IMG/VR virus record: IMGVR_UViG_3300042294_001905
Coordinates: 1 to 37,704 of that record
Strand: one strand, 5' to 3'
Source: a virus
Length of the DNA: 37,704 nucleotides
Positions 29,794 to 37,704 of this stretch are shown one piece after another. Both the position numbers and the translations under genes were made by a program. Under the pieces are notes generated by a model. That model was not told where the DNA came from and made no database searches. It was given only the letters and a program-made list of their open reading frames with translations. Each line of letters begins with the position of its first letter. Position 1 is the first letter of the stretch.

Positions 29794-30525
29794 TCACCCC
29801 ACCCAAGTGATCATCAGATAGCCCGAGCCGCCGGCGTTGCCGGCCGTGTTGATGGCCCCGCCCCCGCCCCCGCCGCCCGTGTTGGCCGAAGCTGCCGACC
29901 CGCCCGCAGCGCCAGGCCCGTAGCTGCCGCCACCGCCGCCCCGGCTGGCATTGGCCGCGCCGCCGCCCGACATGCTGGCGCCGCCAGAGGCGCTGCCGCC
30001 CCCGCCCCCGCCCCCGCCCTGGCCGCTCTGGAACACGACGCCCGCCGAGCCGCCGACGCCGTTGTCACCACCCGCGCCGCCGGTGCCGCCGCCGCCCGCG
30101 CCGCCGATGTTGCTGCCCGAGCTGGCGCCCACGGCGCTGAAGCCGCCACCACCCCCACCGCCGCCGTCGGTGCCTGTCTGCCCCTTGGCGCCGCCACCGC
30201 CGCCGTAGGCCGTCACGGTGCCAAAGGTGGTGTTGCCGCCGGCGCCGCCGTTGCCGTTGATGGCCCCGGCCGTGCCTGCCGCGCCCACCGAGTAGGCGAT
30301 CGACGCGCCCGCGGTCACGGGCAGCTCGATGTCGACCACCGCGCCGCCCCCGCCGCCGCCCCCGCGGTAGCTCGAGGTGTAGCCCCCGCCGCCCCCGCCG
30401 CCCGCCCCCACCGCGAACACGCGCACCGAGCTGACGCCGACCGGCACGGTCCAGTTGCCGCTGCCCGAGGTGAAGACCTGGGACTGCGACTTGCCCCCGC
30501 TGAAGAACTGCGACAGGGTGCTCAT
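29794..30525 (-). CDS. Poly-glycine adhesin / receptor-binding protein
   Basis: Protein of 243 aa, extremely Gly-rich with repeated runs such as [20 protein letters not shown] and [21 protein letters not shown] short conserved N terminus ([26 protein letters not shown]) resembles glycine-rich domain proteins of phages. Such runs can form polyglycine-II sandwiches as in T4-type Gp38 adhesins. The C terminus ([12 protein letters not shown]) is conserved-looking. It is between two tail-fibre genes. It has AGGAG about nine bases before ATG. It could recognise a host receptor by variable loops between Gly runs. Confidence 0.68.
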   Translation of the reverse strand: MSTLSQFFSGGKSQSQVFTSGSGNWTVPVGVSSVRVFAVGAGGGGGGGYTSSYRGGGGGGGAVVDIELPVTAGASIAYSVGAAGTAGAINGNGGAGGNTTFGTVTAYGGGGGAKGQTGTDGGGGGGGGFSAVGASSGSNIGGAGGGGTGGAGGDNGVGGSAGVVFQSGQGGGGGGGGSASGGASMSGGGAANASRGGGGGSYGPGAAGGSAASANTGGGGGGGAINTAGNAGGSGYLMITWVG

Positions 30526-30554
30526 GTGGTACTGCTCCTACTGCTTGTTGCTGC

Positions 30555-31466
30555 TCAGCCGAACACCCAGCCGAGCGTCGCGCCGGTGTAGACCAGCGTG
30601 ATGGTGGCGTTCAGGCTGTCGATCGTCAGATCCTCGGCCAGGTTCTGGATCTTGTTGCCGTTGCGCGCGACCACGCAGGTCGTCGTGCCCGACAGGTTGC
30701 TGATCTGCACCTCGTCGCCCACGGCCGGCGAGGCCGGCAGCGTCAGCGTCAGCGAGGCCGTCAGCACGTAGCGCGTGTTCACCGCGGCTGCGGTGTTGAC
30801 GGCAACCACCTCGACGCCCGGGCGCACCGCGTAGGCCCCGTAGCCCACCAGGTCGATCACGTCGTTCAGCGCCACGCCCGAGGTGAAGACCACGCTCGTG
30901 CCGTTGGTGGCCGTGAAGTCGGTGCCGTTGCGCTGCTTGACGCCGTTGCGCCACACGTCGACCTGGCCCACCGTGTAGGCGATCGCGAACGTCGTCTGGC
31001 CCGCGGTGGCGGTGTAGGTCTGCCGGGTGGACGTCAGCGTCGCGGCCACGATCTGCGCGTCCACGTAGGCCTTCGTCGCCGCGTCGGCGCTGGCCGTGGG
31101 CGCGGGCAGGCCCTTGACGATGCAGTTGTCGGTGCGGAACTGGATCGACGCCGGGATCTGGAACGACACGTTCGTCGCCGACCAGACCTGCACGCCGCTG
31201 ACCGCACACCCGACCTGGCTGCTGCCGGGCCGGTAGAAGCCGCTGCTGGGTTCGTTGGTGAAGGCGATGCCGGGCGCCGAGACGCTGCCGTCGCTGAGCC
31301 TGAAAGGCGCCAGCATGCCGCCCTCGCCGTTGCGCGACAGCGAGTTGGTCAGCGCGGTGGCCACGTCCGACAGTGTCGAGTTCGCCCACGAGGCCTCGAT
31401 CGTGGTGCCGGTCGTAACCGGGTTGCCTGCCGGCAGCGTGTAGTTGCCTGATGCGTTGCGTGGCAT
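30555..31466 (-). CDS. Tail fibre/spike protein
   Basis: Protein of 303 aa. MPRNASGNYTLPAGNPVTTG, then IEASWANSTLSDVATALTNS is a common N terminus of podovirus tail fibres. AATKAYVDAQIVAATLTS marks a helical neck, followed by a beta-rich C terminus (VDVWRNGVKQRNGTDFTATN). It probably attaches to the nozzle or adaptor. It starts with ATG and a GGAG site 15 bases after the stop of the ejection-protein gene. Confidence 0.72.
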   Translation of the reverse strand: MPRNASGNYTLPAGNPVTTGTTIEASWANSTLSDVATALTNSLSRNGEGGMLAPFRLSDGSVSAPGIAFTNEPSSGFYRPGSSQVGCAVSGVQVWSATNVSFQIPASIQFRTDNCIVKGLPAPTASADAATKAYVDAQIVAATLTSTRQTYTATAGQTTFAIAYTVGQVDVWRNGVKQRNGTDFTATNGTSVVFTSGVALNDVIDLVGYGAYAVRPGVEVVAVNTAAAVNTRYVLTASLTLTLPASPAVGDEVQISNLSGTTTCVVARNGNKIQNLAEDLTIDSLNATITLVYTGATLGWVFG

Positions 31467-31480
31467 GTCTCAGTTCTCCG

Positions 31481-33415
31481 TCATTGCAGCGCCGTGGGCA
31501 GGCCGCGCAGCAGACCCAGCAGCTCTTGCTCGGCCAGGGTCAGCGGCTGGCCGGCGGCCAGCTGGCGCTCGAGCAGCTGGATCATGGCCTGCGGGTTCTG
31601 CAGCGCCTGCGCCAGCGCGGCGTCCTTGTTGGCGTTGGCCTTGCCGCGCGCCCAGTCGAGCACCGTGCGGCCGGGCGCCCCGGCACTGCTCAGCGCAGCC
31701 TCGGCCACGTTGCCGGCGGCCTGCGCCGCGATCGTGTCGCTGGCCGTGTTGCTGCCGCCGCCTGCGGTGGCGCTGCGCTTGACGCCCTGCACGATGTTCT
31801 GGGCCCGCAGGGCGCCCAGCACGGCCTCGAGCCGGGCGTTGGCCGTCGGGTCCAGCACCAGCTCGCGGCGCGGGCCGCGGGCCTTGTCCAGCGCCCGGCC
31901 CAGGCCGGCCTCGGTGACCTTGGGCACGTCGCCCCCGGCGTCGGCCGACACGCCGCGCACGCGCCCGGTGGCTGGGTCGATGAACGACTCGCGCACCTGC
32001 CCAGCCGCCTGCGACGAGCGCACGATGTCGCTGTCGCGCTTGTAGGACTGCAGCACCGGGCTCCAGCGCCCGCCGGTGGCGTTGTTCAGGATCGTGTCCA
32101 CTTCCTGCAGCACGCTCATCGTGGCGGGGCTGTCGCGCGGGGCGGCCTGGTAGGCCGTCGTCGGCAGGGCCGGCGCCTTGGCGGCCAGGTTGGCGCGGAT
32201 CGTGGCCAGGTGCTCGGGCCGGAAGTCGGGCCCCAGGCGGTCGATCTCGTCGGCCACCGCGGTCAGCATGTTGCGCACCGCCGGGTTGCTGGCCTCGGCC
32301 GTGCGCGTGGCCAGGTCGAGGTTGGACCGGAAGGCCGCCAGGTCGCGCGCGAAGGCCGGCTCGTTGACCGTGGCCATGGCCTGGTTCACCAGCACCTGCC
32401 GGTTGGACGACCGCAGATCACGGCGCGCGCCGATGTCGTCAGCGCCGCGCGTGGCGCGCGTGAGCTCGTCGTACACCGCGCGCGCCTGCGCCTGGTCGAA
32501 GTCGTACCAGTCGGCGCCGCTGCGGGCGCGGCTGCCGGCCTCCAGGCGTGCGAGCTGGGGGTCGGCCAGCGTGGCGGCCGTCGACAGCGGGATCGAGCCG
32601 CCTGGGCCCGTCTGGCGGCCTTGCTGGGCCAGCCTGATGCGCTCGATGGTCTGGCGCAGCACCTGCGGGCCGGCTTGGCCGCCCTGCCCCAGCTCGGCCG
32701 CCACCTGATCGGCGGCGCGGCTTTGGCCGCCGGCTTGGGTGACCATGCGCCGGGCCTGGTTCCAGCCAGCCATCACCGTCGGTGCGGCCGCGCTCAGCGC
32801 GCCGGCCGTGACCATGTTGATGCCGCGGTCCTCGCCCGGGCCCACCGGGTCGATCGCGCCCAGCGCGGTGCCCGTCAGTGCAGCGTCGGCCACCAGCGCG
32901 CCCGTGCCCATGCGGGCCACCGTGGGCGCGGCCTTCACCACGCCCAGCGCGCGCGGCAGCGCGGTGGTGGCACGCAGCGCGCCGCCCACCGGGATGGCCA
33001 GCGTTGGCGCCACACGCCCGGCGATCTGCAAGCCCTGGCCCACCAGCTCGCCACCCGGCGCCGCGGCAGCCAAGCGCTGATCGAGCGCGCGCTTCTCGGC
33101 CACGCCTTGGCGCGCGGCGGCCTGCTGCTCGGGCGTGCCGGTCAGGTCGGTGAACAGCTGCTTGGCGCCGGTGACCAAGTCCATCATGCCGGCGCCGACG
33201 TTGGCCGCGCCGCGCTGGAACGGGCTCATGTCGGCCAGCTGCTGCTTCTGCAACCGCTCGCGCTCGGTGTCGTAGTCGATGCGGTTGTAGAACTCGCCCG
33301 GCGTCAGGTCGCTGTAGAACTGACGCCGCAGCGCCATCAGCAGCTCGTCGTCGGGCACGTCCGCGTACATCGGGAACTTGGCCCGGACGTCGGACATCTT
33401 GATCTGCTGGTCCAT
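31481..33415 (-). CDS. Large DNA-ejection (internal virion) protein
   Basis: Protein of 644 aa, mostly helical. The N terminus MSDVRAKFPMYADVPDDELL followed by ALRRQFYSDLTPGEFYNRID is a module found in phage injection proteins. A hydrophobic stretch (about 110-190, RVAPTLAIPVGGALRATTAL; VADAALTGTALGAI) could insert in the membrane during ejection. The rest is helical with no enzyme motif recognised. It is the last gene before the fibre genes, in a three-gene ejection cluster, with a one-base overlap with the 430-aa gene. Confidence 0.6.
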   Translation of the reverse strand: MDQQIKMSDVRAKFPMYADVPDDELLMALRRQFYSDLTPGEFYNRIDYDTERERLQKQQLADMSPFQRGAANVGAGMMDLVTGAKQLFTDLTGTPEQQAAARQGVAEKRALDQRLAAAAPGGELVGQGLQIAGRVAPTLAIPVGGALRATTALPRALGVVKAAPTVARMGTGALVADAALTGTALGAIDPVGPGEDRGINMVTAGALSAAAPTVMAGWNQARRMVTQAGGQSRAADQVAAELGQGGQAGPQVLRQTIERIRLAQQGRQTGPGGSIPLSTAATLADPQLARLEAGSRARSGADWYDFDQAQARAVYDELTRATRGADDIGARRDLRSSNRQVLVNQAMATVNEPAFARDLAAFRSNLDLATRTAEASNPAVRNMLTAVADEIDRLGPDFRPEHLATIRANLAAKAPALPTTAYQAAPRDSPATMSVLQEVDTILNNATGGRWSPVLQSYKRDSDIVRSSQAAGQVRESFIDPATGRVRGVSADAGGDVPKVTEAGLGRALDKARGPRRELVLDPTANARLEAVLGALRAQNIVQGVKRSATAGGGSNTASDTIAAQAAGNVAEAALSSAGAPGRTVLDWARGKANANKDAALAQALQNPQAMIQLLERQLAAGQPLTLAEQELLGLLRGLPTALQ

Positions 33416-34707
33416 CAGCGAGGCCTCCGCAAGCCGAGGGGATCGGCGGGATCAGGCACGTTCATGCCCCCCGGCGGTCGATTGCCTCCCGCAGGCGCCC
33501 CACCACCACCACCCGGCTGCTGCGACAGCGCCCGCCCGGCCCGGGCTCGCAGCGCGTTCATGTAGACGGGGTACGAATCCATCTTTTGCTTGACCGTGCC
33601 CTGCTTGTCGCCGATCTGCGGCACCAGCTCGGCCACCTTCTGCTTGGCTTCGGCTTCGGTGACGCCGGCGCCCGTGGCAGCACGCAGCAGCGCCTCGGCC
33701 ATGCTGTTGGCCGCCTGCACGAACATCTGCCGGTCCTCGGGGCGCAGTAGGTTGGCGATGTCCTGACCCACGCCGGGGATGAAACCAGCCACGCGCTCGC
33801 CCACGCCCGGGAATGCGGCCCCCGGGTTGCGCTTGATGATGTCGGCCATGTTCTGCCGCGCGTTGTCGGCTTGCGCAAACCAGGAAGCCGCCTTGCGCTC
33901 GTCCTCGCTGGGAGACGACGAACTGACCTTCGGGTTGACGTTGCCGCTGTAGGGGGTCGGCTGGCCGTTGCTGTCGTAGGTGAACAGCGCGCCCGAGGGA
34001 GAGCGCATCACAGGCTCGCTGTTGGCGCCCGATCCGATCTGCACGGCATTGCCGGTGCCCAGCGGCCCGGCGCCAGCCATCATGCGTCCGGTGTCGGCGT
34101 TCTGCTGCGAGATCTGCAGCTGCAGCGTCCGCATCATGTTCTGGATCTCTTGCTGCGCCCGCTGCGCATCGGCACGCTCCTGCGCCGTCTGCGCGGTCAG
34201 CGCCATCTGCTCGTAGGCCTTGGCCTGCTGCAGCAGCATGTCGACGCGCTTCTCCTGCGAGGCGAACGGGTCGCGGATGAACTGGCCGTCGGGCGTCAGC
34301 ATGCCCTGCGCCAGCTTGATGGGCTCGCGCGCCGCGGTGGCGCGCTTCAGGAACTGCGCCTGCACCGGCTGGAAGCTCTCGCCGGCGTATTGCGCCGCCA
34401 GGGCGTTGAGCATGGCGGTGTCGCCCTGGCGGCCCTGCTGCCGCGCGAAGGCCTGCAGCGCCGAGGTGTCGACGTCCTGGTCCATCAGCTCGGTGCCCTG
34501 CTGGTACAGGCCCGCGGCGCGGCGCCGGTAGGCCTCGACGGCTGCGGGCAGTGCGCTGGGCGGCGTCTGCGCGGCCTGCGTCAGCGTGCCGCCCACCGAG
34601 CGCAACGCGCGCGGCAGCATGCGCCGGCGCTGCTGGTCGGGCAGCAGGCCGTAGTCGACAGCCTCGATGCCGGCGTCGATGTCGTCCAGGCCGGTCAGCT
34701 CGTCCAT
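33415..34707 (-). CDS. Putative ejection/internal virion protein
   Basis: Protein of 430 aa, helical, Gln/Ala-rich. A middle coiled coil (RADAQRAQQEIQNMMRTLQL) leads to a C-terminal helical domain. There FVQAANSMAEALLRAATGAG, VTEAEAKQKVAELVPQIGDK and SYPVYMNALRARAGRAL resemble domains of phage DNA-transfer proteins. Its last 40 residues are Gly/Pro-rich. It starts one base after the 123-aa stop. Role assigned by composition and order. Confidence 0.55.
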   Translation of the reverse strand: MDELTGLDDIDAGIEAVDYGLLPDQQRRRMLPRALRSVGGTLTQAAQTPPSALPAAVEAYRRRAAGLYQQGTELMDQDVDTSALQAFARQQGRQGDTAMLNALAAQYAGESFQPVQAQFLKRATAAREPIKLAQGMLTPDGQFIRDPFASQEKRVDMLLQQAKAYEQMALTAQTAQERADAQRAQQEIQNMMRTLQLQISQQNADTGRMMAGAGPLGTGNAVQIGSGANSEPVMRSPSGALFTYDSNGQPTPYSGNVNPKVSSSSPSEDERKAASWFAQADNARQNMADIIKRNPGAAFPGVGERVAGFIPGVGQDIANLLRPEDRQMFVQAANSMAEALLRAATGAGVTEAEAKQKVAELVPQIGDKQGTVKQKMDSYPVYMNALRARAGRALSQQPGGGGGAPAGGNRPPGGMNVPDPADPLGLRRPR

Positions 34708-34708
34708 G

Positions 34709-35080
34709 TCAGGCCTCGGAGCCGTAGGTGGGCACGTTGCCGTAGGGGTCGGCCGCCGGGCTCATGCCGGGCCCCATGCCACCGCCCATGCGACGGCGCC
34801 GCATCTCCTCGAGCGCGCGGCGCTGGCGCTCGTTCATGTCGCGCATGGACTGGTCCATGCCGCCCTGCTGCTTGCCGGCCATGTAGCCCTGTGCCACCTT
34901 GCCAGCCACGCCGAGCACGCTGGGGGCGACGTAGTGCTTGCCGACCATCTGGCCCTGCAGCGGGTCCAACGAGCTCTGGCGCAGCGCGTCGATCTGCGCC
35001 TGCCGGCGCCGCATCTCCTCCTGCTCCGGGCGCATCGCGCCCATCTGCAGCAGGTAGTCGAACATCATCTCGTCGTTCAT
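34709..35080 (-). CDS. Small virion-module protein
   Basis: Protein of 123 aa, Met- and Arg-rich (MNDEMMFDYLLQMGAMRPEQ, then a charged helix RDMNERQRRALEEMRRRRMG). ATG at 35080 overlaps the previous stop (TGATG); a GTG one codon earlier is possible. Probably an ejection-complex component by position; no domain recognised. Confidence 0.55.
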   Translation of the reverse strand: MNDEMMFDYLLQMGAMRPEQEEMRRRQAQIDALRQSSLDPLQGQMVGKHYVAPSVLGVAGKVAQGYMAGKQQGGMDQSMRDMNERQRRALEEMRRRRMGGGMGPGMSPAADPYGNVPTYGSEA

Positions 35081-36189
35081 CACCGACCTCCGAACATGAA
35101 GTAGCTCGCCCCCAGCTGCCCCAGCCCGCTGAGCGCGCTGCCGAAGGCGGCCTGCTCGGCGTTGTAGGCGCCCAGCTGCGCGTCGTAGCCCATCTGCGTG
35201 GCGCCCAGGATGTTGGGCGTCTCGGCCCGGCCCGAGGCCTGGAACGACGGCATGTTGGGCATCTGCACCTGCTGGCCCGACAGCAGCGCGTTCATCTCGT
35301 TCAGGCTCATGCCGCGGCGCTGCATCTGTTCGGCGATGGCCTGCTGGCGCAGCCGGTTCTGCGCGTCGGCGAAGCGCTGGTTGACGTCGAACTGATTGGT
35401 CACGGCCTGGTTCTGCGCGCCCATGCGCGCCTGGTCCAGCGCGGCGGCCTGGCCCAGGGCCTGGTTGTTGAACTGCGCCGCGCCCAGGTTCTGGTTGAAG
35501 CCGGTCTGCGCGGTGGACATCTGCATGCCGAACAGGCGCTGCATCTCGTTGCCGCTCTGGTCCAGCGCCTGGAAGCGCTCGCCGGCCTGGCGCTGCTGCA
35601 GCTCGTCCAGGGCCCGCTTGTAGGCCTCGCTGCCCGGGTCGAAGCCGCGGTTGGCCAGGTTTGTCTCGAGCTGGCGCGCTTGGTAGTCATGCACCGGCTG
35701 CATGCGCTGCATCAGCTGCGTGGCCACCTGGTCGCGGTAGCCCGAGTCCACCTGCGGCAGCGCGCCGAAGTTGAAGCCGGTTGCCAGCCCCGGCGTGTAG
35801 TCGGTCAGGCCCGTGCTCATGTTGCCCGGCGCGTTGGCCTGGGCCATCTGCGGCAAGCTGCCGTAGTCGAACGGGCGGCCGTACTCGTCAGCCACGCGCC
35901 CCATGAAGCCGCCGGCCAGCTGGCTGCGGCCGAGTTGCGTGCCGATCTGCGCGTCCAGCGCCTGCTGCAGCCCGGGCGCCAGCGTGGTGTTCTGCGTCCA
36001 CTGGGTGTAGGCCTCGCCGGTGACAGGGTCGCGCACGGCCTGGTTGTTCCAGGACGTGGTGCCGAACGGCGTCTGCTGCGTCGGCCGGTTGGCGTAGTTC
36101 TGCATCTGGAGGTTCTCTTTCGAGATCTCCCCCTGCAGCTTGGCGGCGCCGACGTAGTCAGGCGGCGGCGGTGCTGATCCCTTGCCCAT
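35080..36189 (-). CDS. Internal virion/ejection-type protein
   Basis: Protein of 369 aa beginning MGKGSAPPPPDYVGAAKLQG, a motif at the start of many podovirus structural proteins encoded between nozzle and ejection genes. It is helical and very rich in Gln, Asn and Ala (QRFADAQNRLRQQAIAEQMQ; RRGMSLNEMNALLSGQQVQM). It starts with ATG and a perfect AAGGAGG site and overlaps the acetyltransferase by 32 bases. A role in DNA delivery is inferred from order and composition. Confidence 0.6.
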   Translation of the reverse strand: MGKGSAPPPPDYVGAAKLQGEISKENLQMQNYANRPTQQTPFGTTSWNNQAVRDPVTGEAYTQWTQNTTLAPGLQQALDAQIGTQLGRSQLAGGFMGRVADEYGRPFDYGSLPQMAQANAPGNMSTGLTDYTPGLATGFNFGALPQVDSGYRDQVATQLMQRMQPVHDYQARQLETNLANRGFDPGSEAYKRALDELQQRQAGERFQALDQSGNEMQRLFGMQMSTAQTGFNQNLGAAQFNNQALGQAAALDQARMGAQNQAVTNQFDVNQRFADAQNRLRQQAIAEQMQRRGMSLNEMNALLSGQQVQMPNMPSFQASGRAETPNILGATQMGYDAQLGAYNAEQAAFGSALSGLGQLGASYFMFGGR

Positions 36190-36595
36190 GGCGGGCCTCC
36201 TTGATCCAGCGGCACTCGTCGTGCCTCATCTCGAACATCACGCAGTCGACGGTGCGCGCCATCTCGCGGTAGCCCAGCTTGCGCACCAGGCGCAGGCACT
36301 CGTCGTTGCCCTGGTCGATCAGCGCGTAGACGGCGCTCTTGCCGGCGCGCAGGAAGGGGTACTCGAAGGCGGCGCGCAGCAGCTGCCGCGTCAGCGCGTG
36401 CGGCGACTCGAAGGCGACGTGCATGAAGCAGCTGTCGGTCTGCCAGCCGTTGCAGCCCACGGCCGCGGCGATGCTGCCGTCGTCGCGCATCGTGCCGATG
36501 CAGCGCAGGTCGCTGCTCCACGGCAGGCGCGTGCGCGCGTGCAGCCACTGCCACACGACAGGCGGCTGCCCGGCCTGGTCGGTGACCAGGCGCAT
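36158..36595 (-). CDS. GNAT-family acetyltransferase
   Basis: Protein of 145 aa. A beta-rich first half (RLPWSSDLRCIGTMRDDGSI, AAVGCNGWQTDSCFMHVAFE) is followed by a helix and the LRLVRKLGYREMARTVDCVM strand-helix typical of the GNAT acetyl-CoA fold. The usual Q/RxxGxG/A loop is not clear, so the site may be divergent. GNAT genes recur beside nozzle/ejection genes in podoviruses. They may modify a virion or host protein. It overlaps the 231-aa gene by one base (TGATG). Confidence 0.7.
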   Translation of the reverse strand: MRLVTDQAGQPPVVWQWLHARTRLPWSSDLRCIGTMRDDGSIAAAVGCNGWQTDSCFMHVAFESPHALTRQLLRAAFEYPFLRAGKSAVYALIDQGNDECLRLVRKLGYREMARTVDCVMFEMRHDECRWIKEARHGQGISTAAA

Positions 36596-37290
36596 CAGTT
36601 GCCACCCCCCGTCAGGCCGCCGTCGTTGTACACCGGCTGCACGGGCGTCAGCGCGGCGTAGGCGTCGTCCTTCTTCTGCTGGTTGCCGGCCAGCAGGGCC
36701 TGCAGCTCCTCGTCGCTGAGCGTGGGCATCTGCAGCACCGGCGGGTTGTTCGCCAAGCCGGTGGGCCCTGGCATCATGCCGATGGGCGCGCCCGGCGCCT
36801 GCGCGGCGTTGGGCATCATCGTGACGCCCTGCGGGCCGCCGGCCTGGTTGGCAAACTGCTGCGCCGAGGACTGGCGCAGGGCCTTGATCAGCGCGCTGTT
36901 GTACAGCCCGTCACCCGAGGCGCCGGCCAGCCACTGGCCCGTGCCGCCCACCTGCTGCACGGCCGGCATGCCCATGGGCACCGACGGCACGCTCCAGTTG
37001 GCCGGCAGACGGCCACTGCCCAGCGGGAAGCCGCCGCCGATGCCGGGCAGCACTTGGGGCTGCGGCGCCGGTGCGGGCGCCGGTGCAGGCGCCGGCGCGC
37101 GCGGCGCGTAGTACTCCGGGCCTGCGCCGCCGCCCACGGTGATGCCCGAGGCAGCCTCGGCCTCGGTGCGCGTGGGCGTGCCGTTGAAGTACTGCTCCCA
37201 GAAGGCCATGTCGTCGGTGGACGGGTACACCCAGGCCACGCCGTTGTGCAGGCGCGAGGCCTGCTGCAGTTGGTCTTCGGTCAGCGCCAT
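36595..37290 (-). CDS. Virion-module protein with Pro/Ala linker
   Basis: Protein of 231 aa. The N-terminal 60 residues (LTEDQLQQASRLHNGVAWVY) form a small domain, then an APAPAPAPAPAPQP linker (about 64-78) encoded by three 12-base repeats. The rest is Gly/Pro/Met-rich (PMGMPAVQQVGGTGQWLAGA) with a C-terminal helix (LSDEELQALLAGNQQKKDDA). ATG directly follows the nozzle stop region. No family recognised. Confidence 0.55.
   Translation of the reverse strand: MALTEDQLQQASRLHNGVAWVYPSTDDMAFWEQYFNGTPTRTEAEAASGITVGGGAGPEYYAPRAPAPAPAPAPAPQPQVLPGIGGGFPLGSGRLPANWSVPSVPMGMPAVQQVGGTGQWLAGASGDGLYNSALIKALRQSSAQQFANQAGGPQGVTMMPNAAQAPGAPIGMMPGPTGLANNPPVLQMPTLSDEELQALLAGNQQKKDDAYAALTPVQPVYNDGGLTGGGN
37064..37099 (-). 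repeat. Three tandem 12-base repeats in the 231-aa gene
   Basis: GGCGCCGGTGCG, GGCGCCGGTGCA and GGCGCCGGCGCG lie head to tail and encode the alternating Ala-Pro linker. Copy number could vary between isolates by slippage in frame, since each unit is four codons. Confidence 0.8.
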
Positions 37291-37704
37291 CTCACATCAC
37301 CCCGCCAGGTTGGAACATCACGTTGGCCGACAGGAACGAGGTGCCCGGCAGGCCCTGCATGGCCAGCCGCAGCGAGCCGTAGTAGCCCAAGCCGCTCAGA
37401 CCGGCCCAGGCCTCGTAGTTGTTGGCAGCCGTCCAAGTGGCCGTGCCCCACAGCCCAGTGCCCCACAGCGAAGCGCCCGCGCCGGTGAAGATGGGCGTGT
37501 TGGCCGCCGCGTTGAAGGTGTACTGCGTGTTGATCGACACCTGCACCGAGGGTGCGGCCTGACCGTAGAAGATGGGCCGCGCCATCTGGAACTGCTTCAG
37601 CGCCGCGGGCGAGCCGAAGGCGTTGAAGGCGCACTGCGCCTCGCCCACCACGTAGCTGCCGCCGCTGCCTGCGGTCGAAGCGCCGTCGACCTGGCCGTAC
37701 AGAC
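37290..37704. repeat. Terminal near-repeat, right copy
   Basis: Matches 1-415 without gaps at about 96% identity. The first 100 bases are identical; later substitutions are largely at third codon positions. See the left copy for interpretation. Confidence 0.9.
37292..37704 (-). CDS. Nozzle/hub protein, second copy, 5' end beyond the window
   Basis: About 137 codons of the nozzle C terminus, from LYGQVDGAST at the window edge to QPGGVM and the stop. It differs from the complete copy (3-1616) at three residues: Ser/Thr in GASxAGS, Thr/Ala in FQMxRP, and Val/Leu in WGTGxWGT. The reading frame is intact. It is followed on the minus strand by the 231-aa gene, just as the complete copy would be on a circle. 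It therefore most likely represents the same gene from a variant strain rather than a paralogue. Confidence 0.85.
   Translation of the reverse strand, partial: LYGQVDGASTAGSGGSYVVGEAQCAFNAFGSPAALKQFQMARPIFYGQAAPSVQVSINTQYTFNAAANTPIFTGAGASLWGTGLWGTATWTAANNYEAWAGLSGLGYYGSLRLAMQGLPGTSFLSANVMFQPGGVM

Noticed and set aside
29794-30525. Possible CRISPR or tandem-repeat array from regular CCGCC runs
   Set aside because: The runs encode Gly codons of one open frame and have no constant repeat/spacer periodicity.
28926-31466. Diversity-generating retroelement near the tail-fibre genes
   Set aside because: No reverse transcriptase gene and no template/variable repeat pair with adenine-specific changes was seen.
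31451-36177. Long plus-strand open frames (about 700 codons) opposite ejection-protein genes
   Set aside because: Same shadow effect; no ribosome sites, low-complexity composition and no recognisable motif.

Overview
The window reads as one nearly complete, high-GC temperate podovirus (short-tailed Caudoviricetes). There is a terminase, portal, capsid and SU10/P22-like adaptor and nozzle set, but no tape measure, sheath or tube genes. Very high GC, a host-like tRNA-His and protein families typical of betaproteobacterial prophages suggest a Burkholderiales-type host. That host assignment is inference. The two ends (1-415 and 37290-37704) cover the same gene 3' end and downstream junction at about 96% identity. 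The contig therefore probably closes into a circle of about 37.29 kb, with the overlap contributed by a second strain variant. A truncated duplicate gene is the alternative.

Layout. A divergent switch lies at 19290-19406. To its right (plus strand, 19407-26967) lie a CI-like repressor with its own strong terminator, then small membrane and zinc-ribbon proteins. These are followed by a recombination cassette (Sak4-like RecA-fold ATPase, DUF669 ssDNA-binding protein, PD-(D/E)XK nuclease, RuvC-like resolvase), a possible excisionase, a tyrosine integrase and a 105-aa gene. The stop codon of the 105-aa gene abuts the 3' CCA of a complete tRNA-His gene (26968-27044). The next 207 bp are AT-rich and full of short repeats, and look like attP.

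To the left of the switch (minus strand), a single leftward block runs from 19289 through position 1 and, on the circle, on to 27252. In order it encodes a Cro-like HTH, a primase-helicase, a PAPS-reductase-like PP-loop protein and a repeat-rich gap. Terminase small subunit, DUF6378, terminase large subunit and portal follow. An AT-richer insert with a fibre-like gene comes next, then scaffold, capsid, adaptor and nozzle. Past the junction come a GNAT acetyltransferase, three likely ejection proteins, three tail-fibre or adhesin genes and a lysis cassette. The lysis cassette holds a mini zincin, two holin-like proteins, a GH24 lysozyme and a small secreted protein. Genes are packed with ATGA/TGATG/GTGA overlaps.

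Points of most interest: the whole tRNA-His at attP with internal repeats echoing its anticodon arm; a 17-bp operator shared by the two early promoters; an array of ATGCGAGCGCA repeats next to the PP-loop gene; a 90-aa HEKAH protein in the lysis cassette; a poly-glycine adhesin; and a hidden 27-aa membrane protein. No CRISPR array, reverse transcriptase, transposase or recognisable toxin-antitoxin pair was seen.
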